DNA of 36,733 bases, from positions 153,184 through 189,916 of the forward strand of contig MPNW01000279.1 of assembly GCA_011800805.1 (NCBI GenBank), given 5' to 3'. The position numbers and the translations under genes were made by a program. Shown here one piece after another: positions 1-10,865 of the stretch (positions are counted from its first letter, which is position 1; each line of letters opens with the position of its first letter). This stretch comes from Hirudo medicinalis (Eukaryota; Annelida; Clitellata; Hirudinida; Hirudinidae). The notes under the pieces were generated by a model. It worked only from the letters and a program-made list of their open reading frames with translations. It was not told the origin of the DNA and made no database searches.

Positions 1-168
1 CTAAGCCTTGATTTGTCAAAGGAAGACAGGGAGGACTACAAGAAATTGCTTGCAGACAAATTAAAAGAAGTCAATGAGAAGGGAGGAAGCAAGAAGTGGG
101 TCGTAAGGATCAGAGGACAACCAGGGGCCTTCTGTGCCATTGCTTACAGAAGAAGAGCAGTCGAATGA
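1..168 (+). CDS. 3' end of an unidentified ORF, probably transposon-derived (partial)
   Basis: Frame 1 is open from the window edge to a TGA at 166-168 and encodes 55 residues. It is rich in Lys, Asp and Glu at first, then has a KKWVVRIRGQPG segment and ends RRRAVE. The base composition is clearly less AT-rich than the flank, which supports real coding. Short lysine-rich ends with a KW-V-R-G motif remind me of small ORF1-like proteins near invertebrate retroelements, but that is memory of style, not a verified match. The start lies outside the window, so family, length and intactness are unknown. It could equally be the last exon of a host gene. Confidence 0.4.
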   Translation, partial: LSLDLSKEDREDYKKLLADKLKEVNEKGGSKKWVVRIRGQPGAFCAIAYRRRAVE

Positions 169-1312
169 ATTGATTGAATTGACACAACTAGATTTTTATG
201 TTCTTTGAGTTACTTTTGATTTTGATTTACGATGAATCGTGCATGCACAGTTTAAGCTATTTAGTTAAGTTGTATTCAGTTTCCCCCAAGTAGATCCCGA
301 GCCATCTTTGGGGACTCTAATAATTTTATGTTGTGGTTCATTTATTTGGACGGATGGATTTTGAGTGTTTGGTGGGGAAAATTAAAATAAAAAAATATTA
401 ATATTGATAATAAAAGAAGCAATAGTAATTACAATAATAACCGAAATATTAATAGTAGTCAAGAACATTTATAGCTCCCATTCTGATGACTATTTAGACT
501 ATTAAGCACTTCTCAATGGCCTGATTAATTCTTATTGGCTCGGACATTCCTGTTGGTCTTCTAAGGTCCACCAAATTGTGTGAACACCTTTTCACCTAAC
601 ATGCTAACATAAGTTGGGTTTTTGTTTTGAACCTTGTTTTGAAATGTTAATAATTAAAATTGGTTACAATTTTGGAAATATAAACAAATTGTAACTAATT
701 ACTGTTGCATCCCTGCAACTCAGCGGGTCCTTAAACGAGACTGAATGTAACTGTAACGTGAATGTAACTGATTTTTGAAGAATAAATTATTTAAATAATT
801 AAATAAGCTCTAAAAGAATTACAGGCAAAACATGTTTAATATTACAAAAAAATATAAAACAATTACAGAAATAATAAAGCATATTTTGTATTACCAGCAG
901 AGTAGAATCGAATTAGTTTAAATGAAAAATAGTTAAAGAAGTTAAAGATGACATCGCAGAAATGCTGTAATGTGAAATTGCAAACGAAGCAGAAGCAGTT
1001 TTTATGAACAATTTCGCGCCTAATTGGAACTGACGAGCAGCCTTCTCAAAATCTTCCTATTTTATTTGTTTCTAAATAAACATGAAATTCATAACTTCTT
1101 GCCGAGATGTGTTTAAAATATTCTGATTAAAAATTATGTTAATGCAAGTCTTAGAATATCTTCAATGATTATAACTTATTAAAGTATTTATGTTGACCAA
1201 CAGTTACTCATGAAATACGAAATCTATTCGTAATTGTGAAGAATTATGAAAAAATTTCATGAAATTACAACATGGCATCAAATTAGAGCAAATAAATATT
1301 TCATGTTTAGAT
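169..1312. other. AT-rich non-coding stretch
   Basis: No supported gene. The first 230 bases after the ORF stop are moderately GC-balanced and may be its 3' UTR. From about 380 on the sequence is simple AT-rich DNA with scattered ATAAT and TAATA runs and stops in all frames. Confidence 0.6.
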
Positions 1313-2326
1313 TAGGGCAGCTGGTTGATTAATTTTTTAAATCTCGATTAATCGTGCGATCACCGTTTTTAATCTCAGATTAAAGCGTAATTAATCGCAA
1401 TATATAATTTCGCAATATATTTAATTTTTATCCAAAAATCAATTTTATTCATGAAATAATGCTCGTAACAGTGGTTTAGAAATATTTTTTGTGGTTCATT
1501 AATTGACATGTAGCCAGTTACTGAGGCAAACAAGTCTGTTGATGTTGTCTGCTATTCACAACATGTCCAGAAAGGGAATATAACCGTTCACACGTCACAG
1601 CCGTAGCTGGAGTAGCTAAGTATTTGAAGGCTAGCTGGCAACAGGGCCATGTGATGGCCCGCACATTTCCGCCACCATTCCAATGGACACAAAGCTTTGT
1701 CAATGACCGGTTCTGCTCTATAGTGTGCTAAAGCTTTTCTCAGCTGCTGGCACATCACAGGAACCCATCCTTCATTTCGACAGGTGCCAAAGAAATCCTA
1801 GATCCCACGAGCCTGATTGGATTCCGTCGGCATACCATAACTTACCAACCGGGCAGGCCAACCCTTACGCAGTACCCTGCATTATCCCCAAGAGAAGATC
1901 CACCCAAGTTGGATCAGAAAAAGTTGCTGATATCTTTGCCTGTCCTTCCCTGACCCAGAGTCATGGTGAGTATCGAACTCCGAACATCAAACCTTTTCCG
2001 GGGGCCACTCCCGCAATCCACAATTCTGGAAACGTTACAGCATTACCTGTACCAGGCTCTGTGCTCCAAAATCGACTTAGCTATGCTACTTGTGTTCATC
2101 GTATGTTTACAAGTGCACCACAGTACGTTCGGTATTGTATACAATAATAATATGGGAAGCAGGAAGCCAAAGAAATAACATGATATAAAAACAAAGATTT
2201 AAAACATTACATAGATTTTATAAATTAATAAAGTAATTTATTTAAAAATTTAACGTGTTAATTTCGCGTTAATTATTTTAACTCATAAAAAATTAGCGCG
2301 TTAATTCGGATTAATCTGAAGCCCTT
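1313..2326 (-). mobile_element. Degenerate hAT DNA transposon with terminal inverted repeats
   Basis: The left end reads TAGGGC and the right end GCCCTT, so the tips are inverted (TAGGGC against AAGGGC). Both ends carry subterminal ATTAATC/GATTAAT and GCG-TTAAT motifs typical of hAT elements. The 8 bases outside each tip are GTTTAGAT (1305-1312) and GTATAAAT (2327-2334); six of eight match, as expected for an old 8-bp hAT target duplication. A minus-strand transposase dimerisation segment lies inside at 1518-1703. The rest of the interior has no intact transposase frame, so the copy is dead. At about 1.0 kb it is internally deleted compared with autonomous hATs (usually 2.5-5 kb). Confidence 0.7.
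1518..1703 (-). pseudogene. hAT transposase C-terminal dimerisation domain (relic)
   Basis: The minus-strand frame encodes LAFKYLATPATAVTCERLYS followed by LSGHVVNSRQ. This is the hallmark hAT dimerisation motif (A-KYL--PAT---ERL-S--G-VV--R). Upstream residues with W, N and R match the start of the same domain (the W-W/N-R-P-L block), though degraded. An in-frame stop follows a few codons later where the family normally continues with a NxLxFL-like helix; LATCQLMNHKKY is still readable past the stop. hAT transposases cut and paste DNA in the nucleus, and this domain mediates oligomerisation. Here only the fragment survives, and the N-terminal BED finger and catalytic core are not recognisable. 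Family is secure from the motif; subfamily is not assigned. Confidence 0.75.
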
Positions 2327-2334
2327 GTATAAAT

Positions 2335-2738
2335 CAAAATATTAAGGGGTATTTATTTAGTAAATTTCCTTTTCAATATAACATTTGTTATAATTAAATC
2401 GGTTGATATTATTTTATTTTAATTGTTTCATTTAATTAATTAAACCATATTTTGATATAATTTAATATTTTTTTTAGTATTTCACAACTACTGCCCTCAA
2501 ATATTTTACTTGTCTACCTTTAAAAAATACCTGGCACACGATATAATATTTGTAACATTTATATTCAAAAATAGCATGCGAATTTTCGAAAATCGGGTTT
2601 GATTTTATAATTTGAAATGCCTCAACAGGTGAGATGATAATGTTATTTTAACTTCAAATAATAATATCTACGCCACAACAAAGGACAAGTCCATTATTCG
2701 AACAAGTCATCAATGACATGAGCATGACATGACATGAC
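2335..2738. other. AT-rich non-coding stretch
   Basis: Nothing recognisable. There is a short (catga) run at 2716-2742 (atgacatgacatgacatgat) leading into the minisatellite. Confidence 0.6.
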
Positions 2739-2758
2739 ATGATTGAGAAGAATTTAAT

Positions 2759-2958
2759 TAGTCATCGTCATCCTCATCTTTCATCCTCATCTTTCATCGT
2801 CATCCTCATCTTTCATCGTCATCCTCATCGTCATCCTCATCTTTCATCGTCATCCTCATCTTTCATCGTCATCCTCATCTTTCATCCTCATCTTTCATCG
2901 TCATCCTCATCGTCATCCTCATCTTTCATCCTCATCGTCATCCTCATCTTTCATCGTG
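2759..2958. repeat. TCATC-based minisatellite
   Basis: A tandem array built from the modules TCATCG, TCATCC and TCATCT(T) in higher-order units of about 18-24 bases (for example catcctcatctttcatcg). One strand is almost pure pyrimidine plus A. The Ser/Phe/His/Ile-rich frames read through it are artefacts of the repeat. Confidence 0.9.
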
Positions 2959-3128
2959 GCACCCGGTAAAATAATTATGTCGCCCTAAACCTTTCATCTT
3001 AGTGCGCATTAAGAATAATGACGTCATCGTTGTCCTGATCACGTGACTACACACAACATCAGGCTGGAAGGCTATTGGTTAATATCAACGCTGGCAGTTG
3101 CATTCTCAGGAGAGTAATGCTGTTGAAA

Positions 3129-3190
3129 TAATAGTAGTAATAACAACAACAACAACAACAACAACAATAATAATAATAATTGCAATAATA

Positions 3191-3222
<32 letters not shown>

Positions 3223-3303
3223 AATAATAATAACGATAATGACAATGATAATGTTAATGATATTGATGATGATAATAATATTAATAATAATAATAATAAT
3301 AAC
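3129..3303. repeat. Compound AAC/AAT/ATG trinucleotide microsatellite
   Basis: Runs of (AAC)n, then (AAT)n, then (ATG)n, then an imperfect (AAT/GAT) mix. Polyleucine, poly-isoleucine and polymethionine frames on both strands come from the repeat, not genes. Confidence 0.95.
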
Positions 3304-3494
3304 TGGAACTTGTTCATTTAACTCCAGTTGTTTTTGAAGAAATTGGAAGATTTCATAAAATGAAATTTCAGAAAATACCTGAATTAACAAATTCAAGGTG
3401 AAATTCCACTCTATTCCAAGAGCAACACTCTTTTGGCTTTTATTCTTCTGCGAAGAGGTTCGCTAGTCGAAATTTGTTGATTCACTTCTTACAG

Positions 3495-3603
3495 ATGGGC
3501 GGACCACTGGTTTACTGACAAAATCTACAATGCAGCCTATCAGAAGCTTTGCACCAGCTTGCAGTTTCAGGATAAAGCATCAAACTTTGAGAAAAGGTTT
3601 TAG
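3495..3603 (+). CDS. Doubtful terminal exon of an unidentified gene
   Basis: A good acceptor (ttcacttcttacag, ending 3494) precedes 36 codons starting TGG at 3496 and stopping at TAG 3601-3603. The peptide begins WADHWFTDKIYN and has balanced composition (W, C, D, K, F), unlike translated repeat. A polyadenylation signal AATAAA follows at 3857-3862 after a short (GTTAT)n run. No matching upstream exon was found and I do not recognise the sequence. Another frame over the same bases is open longer (3530-3826), which weakens the call. It may also be a transposon scrap. Confidence 0.2.
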
Positions 3604-4165
3604 AATCAAGAACCATCGAGACTGGAAATTCCCAGAACAAATCAATGTGCAGAACTGGCAATCAAGTGCTTTCAAGATTTTTATGATGTTTGTAAAATCA
3701 CGGAGAAACCTCAGCTTAAATTTACGTTATCCAACAGAACATAATTACTACATATTATGCCATAATTTCGTTAACTATTCCGCGATCTTTTTCGTCGTGG
3801 AGCTATTCGCACTTGTAAGTTTGTAATTGTTATGTTATGTTATGTTATGTCAGAGCAATAAACTGTTAAATGCTTCTAAAACAACATAAATGTTCTCCAA
3901 TTACAACATTAGAATTGAAAGATAAAGCTTCAAAAATTTTTCAATTTTGTATTATGAGTTTTATTTTTAATGAGATTAATTTAGAGAATGTTCTACTGAA
4001 ATCCGCACACAGGAGGAGTGCAAAGGTGATGAAGCATTTGATTGCAGTTTCATCCTCCTCCTCAAACTAATCCTCAAAGGAGTTTAAAGCGATGATTGGA
4101 TGCAATCCTTTTCCGTTACCATGACAACTGGGTTTATTAATTGCCTGGACGAAGTATTTATAAAT
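3604..4165. other. Non-coding stretch with (GTTAT)n and a poly(A) signal
   Basis: Contains a short pentanucleotide run gttatgttatgttatg at about 3829-3849 and AATAAA at 3857. No gene supported. Confidence 0.5.
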
Positions 4166-4230
4166 TCCAGGACTATCATCATCTTCATCGTCGTGGCGTC
4201 GTCGTCGTCACCATCATCATCATCATCATG
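4166..4230. repeat. CAT/CGT trinucleotide microsatellite
   Basis: Imperfect run of CAT, CGT and CGTCGT units ending in six CAT triplets. Confidence 0.9.
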
Positions 4231-4965
4231 AGGGAAAAAAAGATTTCCTCCGGTTTATAGGAATATTTGAGCGGACCCATCCACATATGTCGTTCTTCAA
4301 GCACAGTGACATAAATTTGATTTTCCTCTTCCATTCACGGAATGCAGAAAAAGACCAGAAATTGTTTTTTCTCCAAAGTGGAGTGATATCCAAAAGACAC
4401 CCCCAATTATTCATTCTTGAATCAGTCTTTGAAGGGAACCTGGTTGCAAAGAATTCCTCAGACGTTGATCCTTCTTCAATGCAGGAAGAAATGTTGGAAG
4501 TGAATGGCGAGGTGATGACGACGACGAGGGAAGAAATGGTCGAATAGCCATAAAAAACATTCTAACTTTGGTTGGGTGGTTTAAAGAAGTCTTTAAAAGT
4601 AGCACCAACCAGTTACAAAAGAACCCACCGCAAACATAAAATTGCTTTACGACAACAACGACAGCAATGTCCATCAATATCCAAGGAAGCCATTAGTTCA
4701 TAATAAATATCACAATCAATTCATGAAGTCATTTCAGAAATTAAAGGAAGGTAATTACATAATTCATCGTAACTAATGACGACGACGAGGACGATAATGA
4801 TGAGGATGACGATAAAGGATGAAATACTGTCGTAATGATCTCAACCCATCCAGCCCTTCTCCTCATCATCTGCACCGCAAAACTAATTTGCGCGTCAAAA
4901 GAGCATTAGGAGAGCCATGCACTCCCTCAGGAAGGAGGACTTGAATGAGTGAATGTAACATGGAT
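4231..4965. other. Non-coding stretch
   Basis: Short open frames exist on both strands (for example 4287-4547 plus), but none has a homologue I recognise or clear splice context. Short GAC/GAG trinucleotide runs occur at 4513-4530 and 4779-4815. Confidence 0.4.
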
Positions 4966-5285
4966 TGGTGGTGCATTGATTCATGAATGCTTAAACTCAT
5001 GGGTGTATTATTTTTTGGATACATTAACTCATGGGTGTATTGTTTCTTAGATACATTAATTCATGGATGTTTGGATGCATAGAGTCATAGGTGCATTAAT
5101 TCTTGGTTACATTAATTCATAGATGCATAGATTCGTTGATTCGTGGATATACTAATGTATGGATACTTGGAAGCATAGATTCGTGGGTGCTTTGATTATT
5201 TGATGCATTAATTCATGGATGAATGAATGCATCAATTCGTGGATTCGTGGATATACTAGTTCTTGGATGCATGGATGCATTGAAG
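4966..5285. repeat. Diverged minisatellite (ATTAATTCATGGATGCAT-like)
   Basis: Recurring, imperfect units of about 20-35 bases sharing the words attaattcatgg, gatgcat and tgggtgtatt. Copies differ by substitutions and small indels, so this is an old array. It lies about 440 bases upstream of the receptor start codon. Confidence 0.8.
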
Positions 5286-5720
5286 AGCGTACATCAAGAC
5301 GTCTCGTTTGCTTCTCCTATTTAATGTGATAACATCTTTCTTTGTAGGTGTTTTTCCATGTTCTTCATTTATTCCTCTTTCAATCAATGGTTCTCCTTGT
5401 AGGTTCCCTGCTTCGATAAAGTGTTTGATAATAGCAGTTTAGAAATATTTTAACACTTTAAGTCAAATAATTATATTTTTAAAAATAATGTACTAATAAT
5501 TCTGAATAAAAATCTGTTTTACTAATTCACAGTAGAAATATTTTGTTCTCGACATTCCAGATGTCATTCTTCCTCCCGCATGATTCCTGGCGACATCCAC
5601 TCGACTTCAATTCCTACCCTCGAAGAAAATGCTGAAATTCAAGGAAAGCATTGAATATCATCGTTGATTCAACTTTATCTCAAGCATCGCTCGATTGTCA
5701 TCATCATCATCGTCATCATC
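5286..5720. other. 5' flank of the receptor gene
   Basis: No TATA box or initiator is convincing. A CAT/CGT run lies directly before the start codon (5696-5720) and would be in the 5' UTR if transcription starts upstream. A 5' UTR exon could be hidden here. Confidence 0.4.
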
Positions 5721-8265
5721 ATGAACGCATCTCTTTCCAACTCCACAAAGACAATTCCAGGGACTCAGACGATCGAATATTCCACCAGTGCCCCAGTCAG
5801 ACTCCTCCTCTTCCTGGCGTGGTTTCTTCCACTCTTGTTCACCTTAATGACCAGCATCTTCATCCTCAAACTCAAGAAAACCACGCCGTTTGCAATCTCA
5901 CTTTCACTCCTGCACTCCACCACCGTGTTGACGATTACAGCCATGGCCTGCTACTTTTCAGTACAAGGTTATTTTAAAATTTGAATTGTGACTTATTATT
6001 AAATTTAATTAGAAAAATTTAAAAAGTTTTAATTGTAAAAAATTCACCTTAAAGTTGACATTGAAAAAAGGCATAGAAAAGGTTATCAAGAAGTGACAAC
6101 TGGTGACGTGACGTCAGAGATGTTGTGTGACATTGTCGCCTTGTTGGTGTCGAAAAGAAGCAGATTGGCAATCGATGTTTTTAAGAATGTTCAACGAGGA
6201 TTTGATTTAATGATTTGTTAATATTTATTTATTTAATTCAAATGTTATAAAACATTTGAATTTGTAATAATAGTACTTTCAATGATGATGCAATCACTGA
6301 AATACGATTTATAAATTTAATTTTTATCGCAGAGCTCCACAAACGGTGTTTATATTCGTAGATATTTAAGCAATGAAATGTGAATATATTTTAAATAAGT
6401 GACTTAATGGCGTCATATTTTATATTATTATTTTTAAATGATTAAATTACAAAAATATCGTTATTATAGATTAATTATGTCGTTATTATGTCACAGATTA
6501 ATTTACATTAAAAAATATCTTGCCCACATTAGGATCTTCTCTACTCAATGACCATCTGTGCAAACTGTGGATCACCCTCGAACTCTTCTTCAGCAACAAC
6601 TCCCTACTCCATCTGGCTTTCTTTTCATTGGATGCTTATCTCCATCTGGTCAGTTTTGTGGCGCGAAACTCGGCAGACGTTTCGAATATGAGAGACGATC
6701 GCAAACGGAAGTCGTGCTTCAAAGGAAGATTCTGCAATCCTTGTTCTTCTGACGAACAGAGTGGAGAGGAGTCCGTGTCGAAAACGAAGAAAAAGTCACA
6801 AGTTGGACTAAGAGTCAGTCTCGTGTGGTTGATTTCACCTTGGATTGTTTCCAGCATCCAATCAACCGTGGAATTCATCTTGGATGAGGCGGAAGTCAAA
6901 TCGGAGGATATGACACTGGAGTCAGGTCTGTGTTTCATCCCGGAGAAGAACTTTGTGCTCCTGGGGTTCTGGTTTTCCTACTTGTTTCCAATGTTCATGG
7001 CGATGGGATTTGCCAAAATGTGGAAAAGGAAACTTTCGGAACACTTCGCTTCGTTTCAATATTTAAGCGATACTGGAAGGAAAGGACAGTGCTGTTCCAT
7101 ATCAATTCTGAATGTTTGCAGCAAGTTTTTAAATTCATCGAAGCGTGACGGAAAGAGGTCCTACAGCTACCACAGACTTGATAAATCTCCTCTCGGCTTA
7201 ACACACGGTCGAACGATTTCAACACCTCCAGGTCACCTCCATAAATTCTTCCTCCTTTCCAAGAGAATGGAGGGCGACCCTGTGAATGGTTTAGGTTTCC
7301 AATCTTTCAGAGAAAGAAATCAAATCACGACAGAGCCATCGATCGAGTGTCATGCAAACAGAGCAGCCACTCCTGTCCCTTGCGATGATAGAAGAAATTT
7401 TTCTCATGACAACCTTTATCAGGATGTTCAGGATTTTTCGACCGCCACGGCTTCAAAACATTTCAACTTTTACAGACACGAATCGAAAGATCATTTAAAA
7501 ACAAAACTTCTTGATAACTTTGCTCCGTCATCAGATTCAATGGAAGTGATAACCCCTCCACCTGCTCTTCCAAGTCACCTCTTGCAGTTGAAAACTGGAA
7601 ATTCATCAACGTCGCAATATCCTGGAAAAGAAGAACTGGAAGGAGAGGGCAAGTGGAAGAATGGCGAAGGACAGGTTGGGATGTCAACACGTTCTGAATG
7701 CGATGCTTCGCCCGATAACTTCCTCGATCGAACTACATCAACCAGCAATTTGCTCACTGATGAGACCAGTTCATCCAATAAAGACCTTCTCCATCGCAAA
7801 CAGGCTCTCTCCAATCATCGTCATTATCATCACCTTCCCAGTCTCCATGATGGAGTGCAATCTGAGGATGCTTTTGTCCCAAACTTTTCGAATTTTTCTC
7901 CGTCAAAAGAAAAACACACAGGCGGGATAACAGTCGGATTAGTTCCAAAAGTGCCTTCCATTATTCATCCACCACCCACTCACTCACCCCCGAGAATGCC
8001 CCCCTTACCACCACCACCCATCACCGCCGCCAAAACCGCCATCGACCACTTTTCACCAACCGCTCATCGCATGGTGATGAGATTGTTGCTTGTATATTGC
8101 CTCGCTTGGTTCCCGCTGCAAATCTGCAACGTCATCTATGCGGTTTGCTTTTGGCGGGAATGTAGGAATCACGTGACTTATGTCGAGGTCATGACCTTCA
8201 AGTGGATGGCCTACTCCTCTGCTTTCATTTGCAATTTGATAGTCCTCCTCTCATTGCCGAAATGA
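5721..8265 (+). CDS. Atypical rhodopsin-fold (class A-like) seven-transmembrane receptor, orphan; join(5721..5967,6533..8265)
   Basis: Exon 1 begins MNASLSNSTK with two N-glycosylation sequons and ends CAA G|gttatt. Exon 2 follows ttag|GATC. Phase 1 is kept across a 565-bp intron, giving 659 residues. Helices: TM1 28-52, TM2 55-80, TM3 92-122, TM4 175-196, TM5 222-246, TM6 596-622, TM7 634-656. C92 (3.25) and C216 in ECL2 can form the standard disulfide, and C92 to D116 is exactly 24 residues. P235 fits 5.50; W608 and P610 in LAWFPLQ fit TM6. The DRY motif reads D116-A-Y, TM2 lacks the sodium-site Asp, TM7 has N650-L-I-V-L instead of NPxxY, and the protein ends just after TM7. ICL2 (about 50 residues) and ICL3 (about 340, Ser/Pro/His-rich) are very long. 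The fold is convincing; ligand and G-protein coupling are unknown. Confidence 0.8.
5968..6532 (+). other. Intron of the receptor gene
   Basis: Starts gttatt (weak donor) and ends acattag. AT-rich, no further exon seen. Phase 1 at both ends (G|GA) makes the junction residue Gly83. Confidence 0.75.
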
Positions 8266-9245
8266 AGACAAGAAGATCAGATATTCAACTTCATGACAAT
8301 AAGATTCAACACAATGAAGACAAGAAGACGAAACAATCAATGGAGTCTCCCTTTCGATGGCTCGAGGATTAGGTTCGTCTGAATATGATCAGATCCTTAA
8401 TCCGCCAACAGGACCTGGATTAATCCTGGAGGAGAAGATAAATGACTCGCATGGAGAGGGGTTCGAAGAGTTGAACCAGTCGTAGAGAGAGGTTCAATGT
8501 TCGGAACTTCTTCTATCAAAGGAACTATTTATTTGAATCTTTCAATTTGTTGTTGTTTGTTTAAAGTTTTCAACATTTGTTGTCGATGAAATCTTGTATC
8601 CGAACATTAAATTGTTAAACTTAACAATCATGATAACTATATATGTTTTTGGAACTGAACTGATTCTTGGTGAGGAATATTTTTAAACAAGTCGACAGAC
8701 TTCACCTGTAAAGATTCATTTTGTTTCGAAGTAGAAAATGATCTTGCGTTGGAAATTAAGTCATTCATTGTTCAGTTTCACTCATTGAAAGTTCAAATTC
8801 ATTCACCGAAAGTTCAAATTAATTCATTGAATGCTCAATGCGTGGGTGGTCCTCAGAAATGACTGCTCGTTCCATGAAAGAGAACTTAATTTAGAACAGG
8901 TGGCACTCAATGATTCTGAGAAAGTTAAACATTCCACGAGCAGGTGATGCAATTCAATGAGAACATTTTTTAACTCGAATTTATTTTAATCACTTTTAAT
9001 TTAATGCAATAATTATAATTAGGTAGATGAGCAGTTTTTGAATTATTTTTATTTTCAATTAAACAAAATTTTGAAATTAATCAATTAATAATGGAAACAA
9101 TTTGTTCCCTCCAATCCTCAGTTGTTTGAAAGAGAAAGAAACACTTTACAAACTTAAAACATTCCAACAAATAAATTCTGCTTTTTGAACTTGGATTGAC
9201 CTTTAAAAATATTAAAGGTGGGTGTCAGCAAGAGTTGACAAAATC
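8266..9245. other. 3' flank of the receptor gene
   Basis: About 350 bases of moderately GC-balanced sequence follow the stop, then ATTAAA at 8606-8611, a possible variant poly(A) signal. A short tandem of about 25 bases (attcattgaaagttcaaat-like, three copies) occupies about 8777-8836. The rest is AT-rich. Confidence 0.5.
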
Positions 9246-9252
9246 ATAATTA

Positions 9253-9318
9253 ACAATAACAATAACAACAGCAATAATAATAATAATAATAATAATAATA
9301 TTTTACAACAATAATAAT
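9253..9318. repeat. AAC/AAT microsatellite
   Basis: Run of (AATAAC) and then (AAT)n units. Confidence 0.9.
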
Positions 9319-9773
9319 GTTAATTTTACTTTCAGTATTATCAGTTTAAGTAGCAGTTTATATTGCATTATTTAGTTTTGAAATTCTTTCATTTGACTTA
9401 ATGATGATCATTATTAAGAATTTCTCATTTCTGTTAACATCGACATGCAAAATAAATATATTTTATGGAGTTTCAGGTCTTAAATGATTTAAGTTAAATC
9501 GAATGTTTATGGTTTAACCGAGGGATTGTAAAAGAATGAAATAAAATTAATGAAATAAATGAGATCAATGCCAATGTTATTAATTGCATTTAATTACGAT
9601 TAATAATTAAGGTCAATGTAGAAAAAACGAATCGTCAAAAATTGTGTCATGCGTTCACGAAATAAAGTAGTTATCGAATCAATCATGGAGTCTCCGATGG
9701 CTTGCAGGACGCAATAAAAATGTGACAATGAATGATGCCATAATTATATTGAATGGATGAGCGATAAAACTGA
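9319..9773. other. AT-rich non-coding stretch
   Basis: Nothing recognisable; stops in all frames. Confidence 0.6.
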
Positions 9774-9822
9774 TATGGATGGATGAATGGATGGATGAAT
9801 GGATGGATGAATGGATGGATGA
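9774..9822. repeat. 12-bp tandem repeat (ATGGATGAATGG)
   Basis: About four near-perfect copies of the 12-base unit, flanked by looser GGAT/GAAT repeats. Confidence 0.9.
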
Positions 9823-9930
9823 GTTCATTTGCAAGTGAATTCAGGCAAAGCACTCACGCTTTATGCACTTCACGGTATTATTTCTCAAATGCTTAGGTTT
9901 CACCATCACCCAGCATGGAAACATCTAGGT

Positions 9931-9982
9931 GATGATGATGATGATGACGATGACGATGATGGTGATGATGATGATGATGATG
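9931..9982. repeat. GAT/GAC microsatellite
   Basis: (GAT)n with GAC and GGT interruptions. Confidence 0.9.
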
Positions 9983-10559
9983 TTTTTATGGCCTTTTAAA
10001 ATGATGATGAGCAAATTACCGACGAGAATTTCTAATTCATGGTTATGTCCAGCATGACGTCGTAAATAGTGGGATGTCTGTAATGTCGTGTTGAATATTT
10101 CAAGCGATATTTGTGAGAACTCCATCCATGGTCGTCAGCTTTTATAAATTTATTAACATTTTATTAATAATTTATAAATTTATTAGGTAGCTCGCAATAA
10201 TTACAAATATTATTATTATTAGAAATAACGTCATCTTAATTATTCTAATAAGTTAATAACATAACATTTCAAGATGTATTCGCATTCATAATTGTCTGAC
10301 AAAGTTAATTATAAGCTGTTTATAATTAGCCATTACAACAACAAATAAATAACTGTATTGTAAGTTACATTGATGTAATAACGACATGTCACCTTCGAAT
10401 TGGTGTCATAAATTGTGAGTTACCTGTTAGTAAACCTGCAAAATTTGACATCAGCTCTTAAAGCTCATGAATTTATGTTTGAACTGTACTTAAGTATAAC
10501 ATAAAATAGTGAAATATTGAAAAACAGTTCGAAACACCTTGGAATGAACTGCAATATCG
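9983..10559. other. AT-rich non-coding stretch
   Basis: No gene or repeat recognised apart from short ATTATT runs. Confidence 0.5.
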
Positions 10560-10865
10560 GATCAAATAATATTTTACTAATTGAAATATCGGATCAAATG
10601 AAACAGAAAATGTTTCTTCAGTAACAGGGGGGTACGTAGTTGGAACTCCCTCCCGGAAGAAGCTCAAAACACATCCAGCTTTAAATATTTTAGAGATAAT
10701 TTTTATGCTGCCAAATCTTATGTTATTTGATTTTTTGGATATGTTGTTGTTTGTTGCTTTTTGATTTTTGAGCGGTTTTCATATTGTTCATTGTGTGATC
10801 CGCCGAGTGGTTCGCCCATGCTGGTAATTAATAATAAATAAATAATTATCAGATAAAATATTATT
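10560..10865 (+). mobile_element. 3' end of a non-LTR retrotransposon (reverse transcriptase C-terminus relic)
   Basis: The plus-strand frame 10632-10730 encodes VRSWNSLPEEAQNTSSFKYF, then RDNFYAAKSYVI and stop. This is the characteristic C-terminal tail of Jockey/CR1-type reverse transcriptases (V-WNSLP-E-----S---F---L). The preceding bases are frame-shifted and only faintly related. A short 3' UTR with a GC-rich segment (gatccgccgagtggttcgcc) ends in (AATA)n-type repeats at about 10828-10845, as such elements often do. This is a 5'-truncated dead copy. Confidence 0.7.

Noticed and set aside
1725..2178. 140-codon plus-strand ORF inside the hAT element
   Set aside because: It begins at GTG, runs antisense to the transposase relic and resembles nothing known.
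3072..3396. Polyleucine/poly-isoleucine ORFs on both strands
   Set aside because: They are translations of the trinucleotide microsatellite at 3129-3303.
5664..5984. Receptor reading frame starting at 5664 upstream of the chosen ATG
   Set aside because: The upstream part translates the CAT/CGT run, and the frame's extra methionine depends on an ATT or non-ATG start; the first ATG with sequons is 5721.
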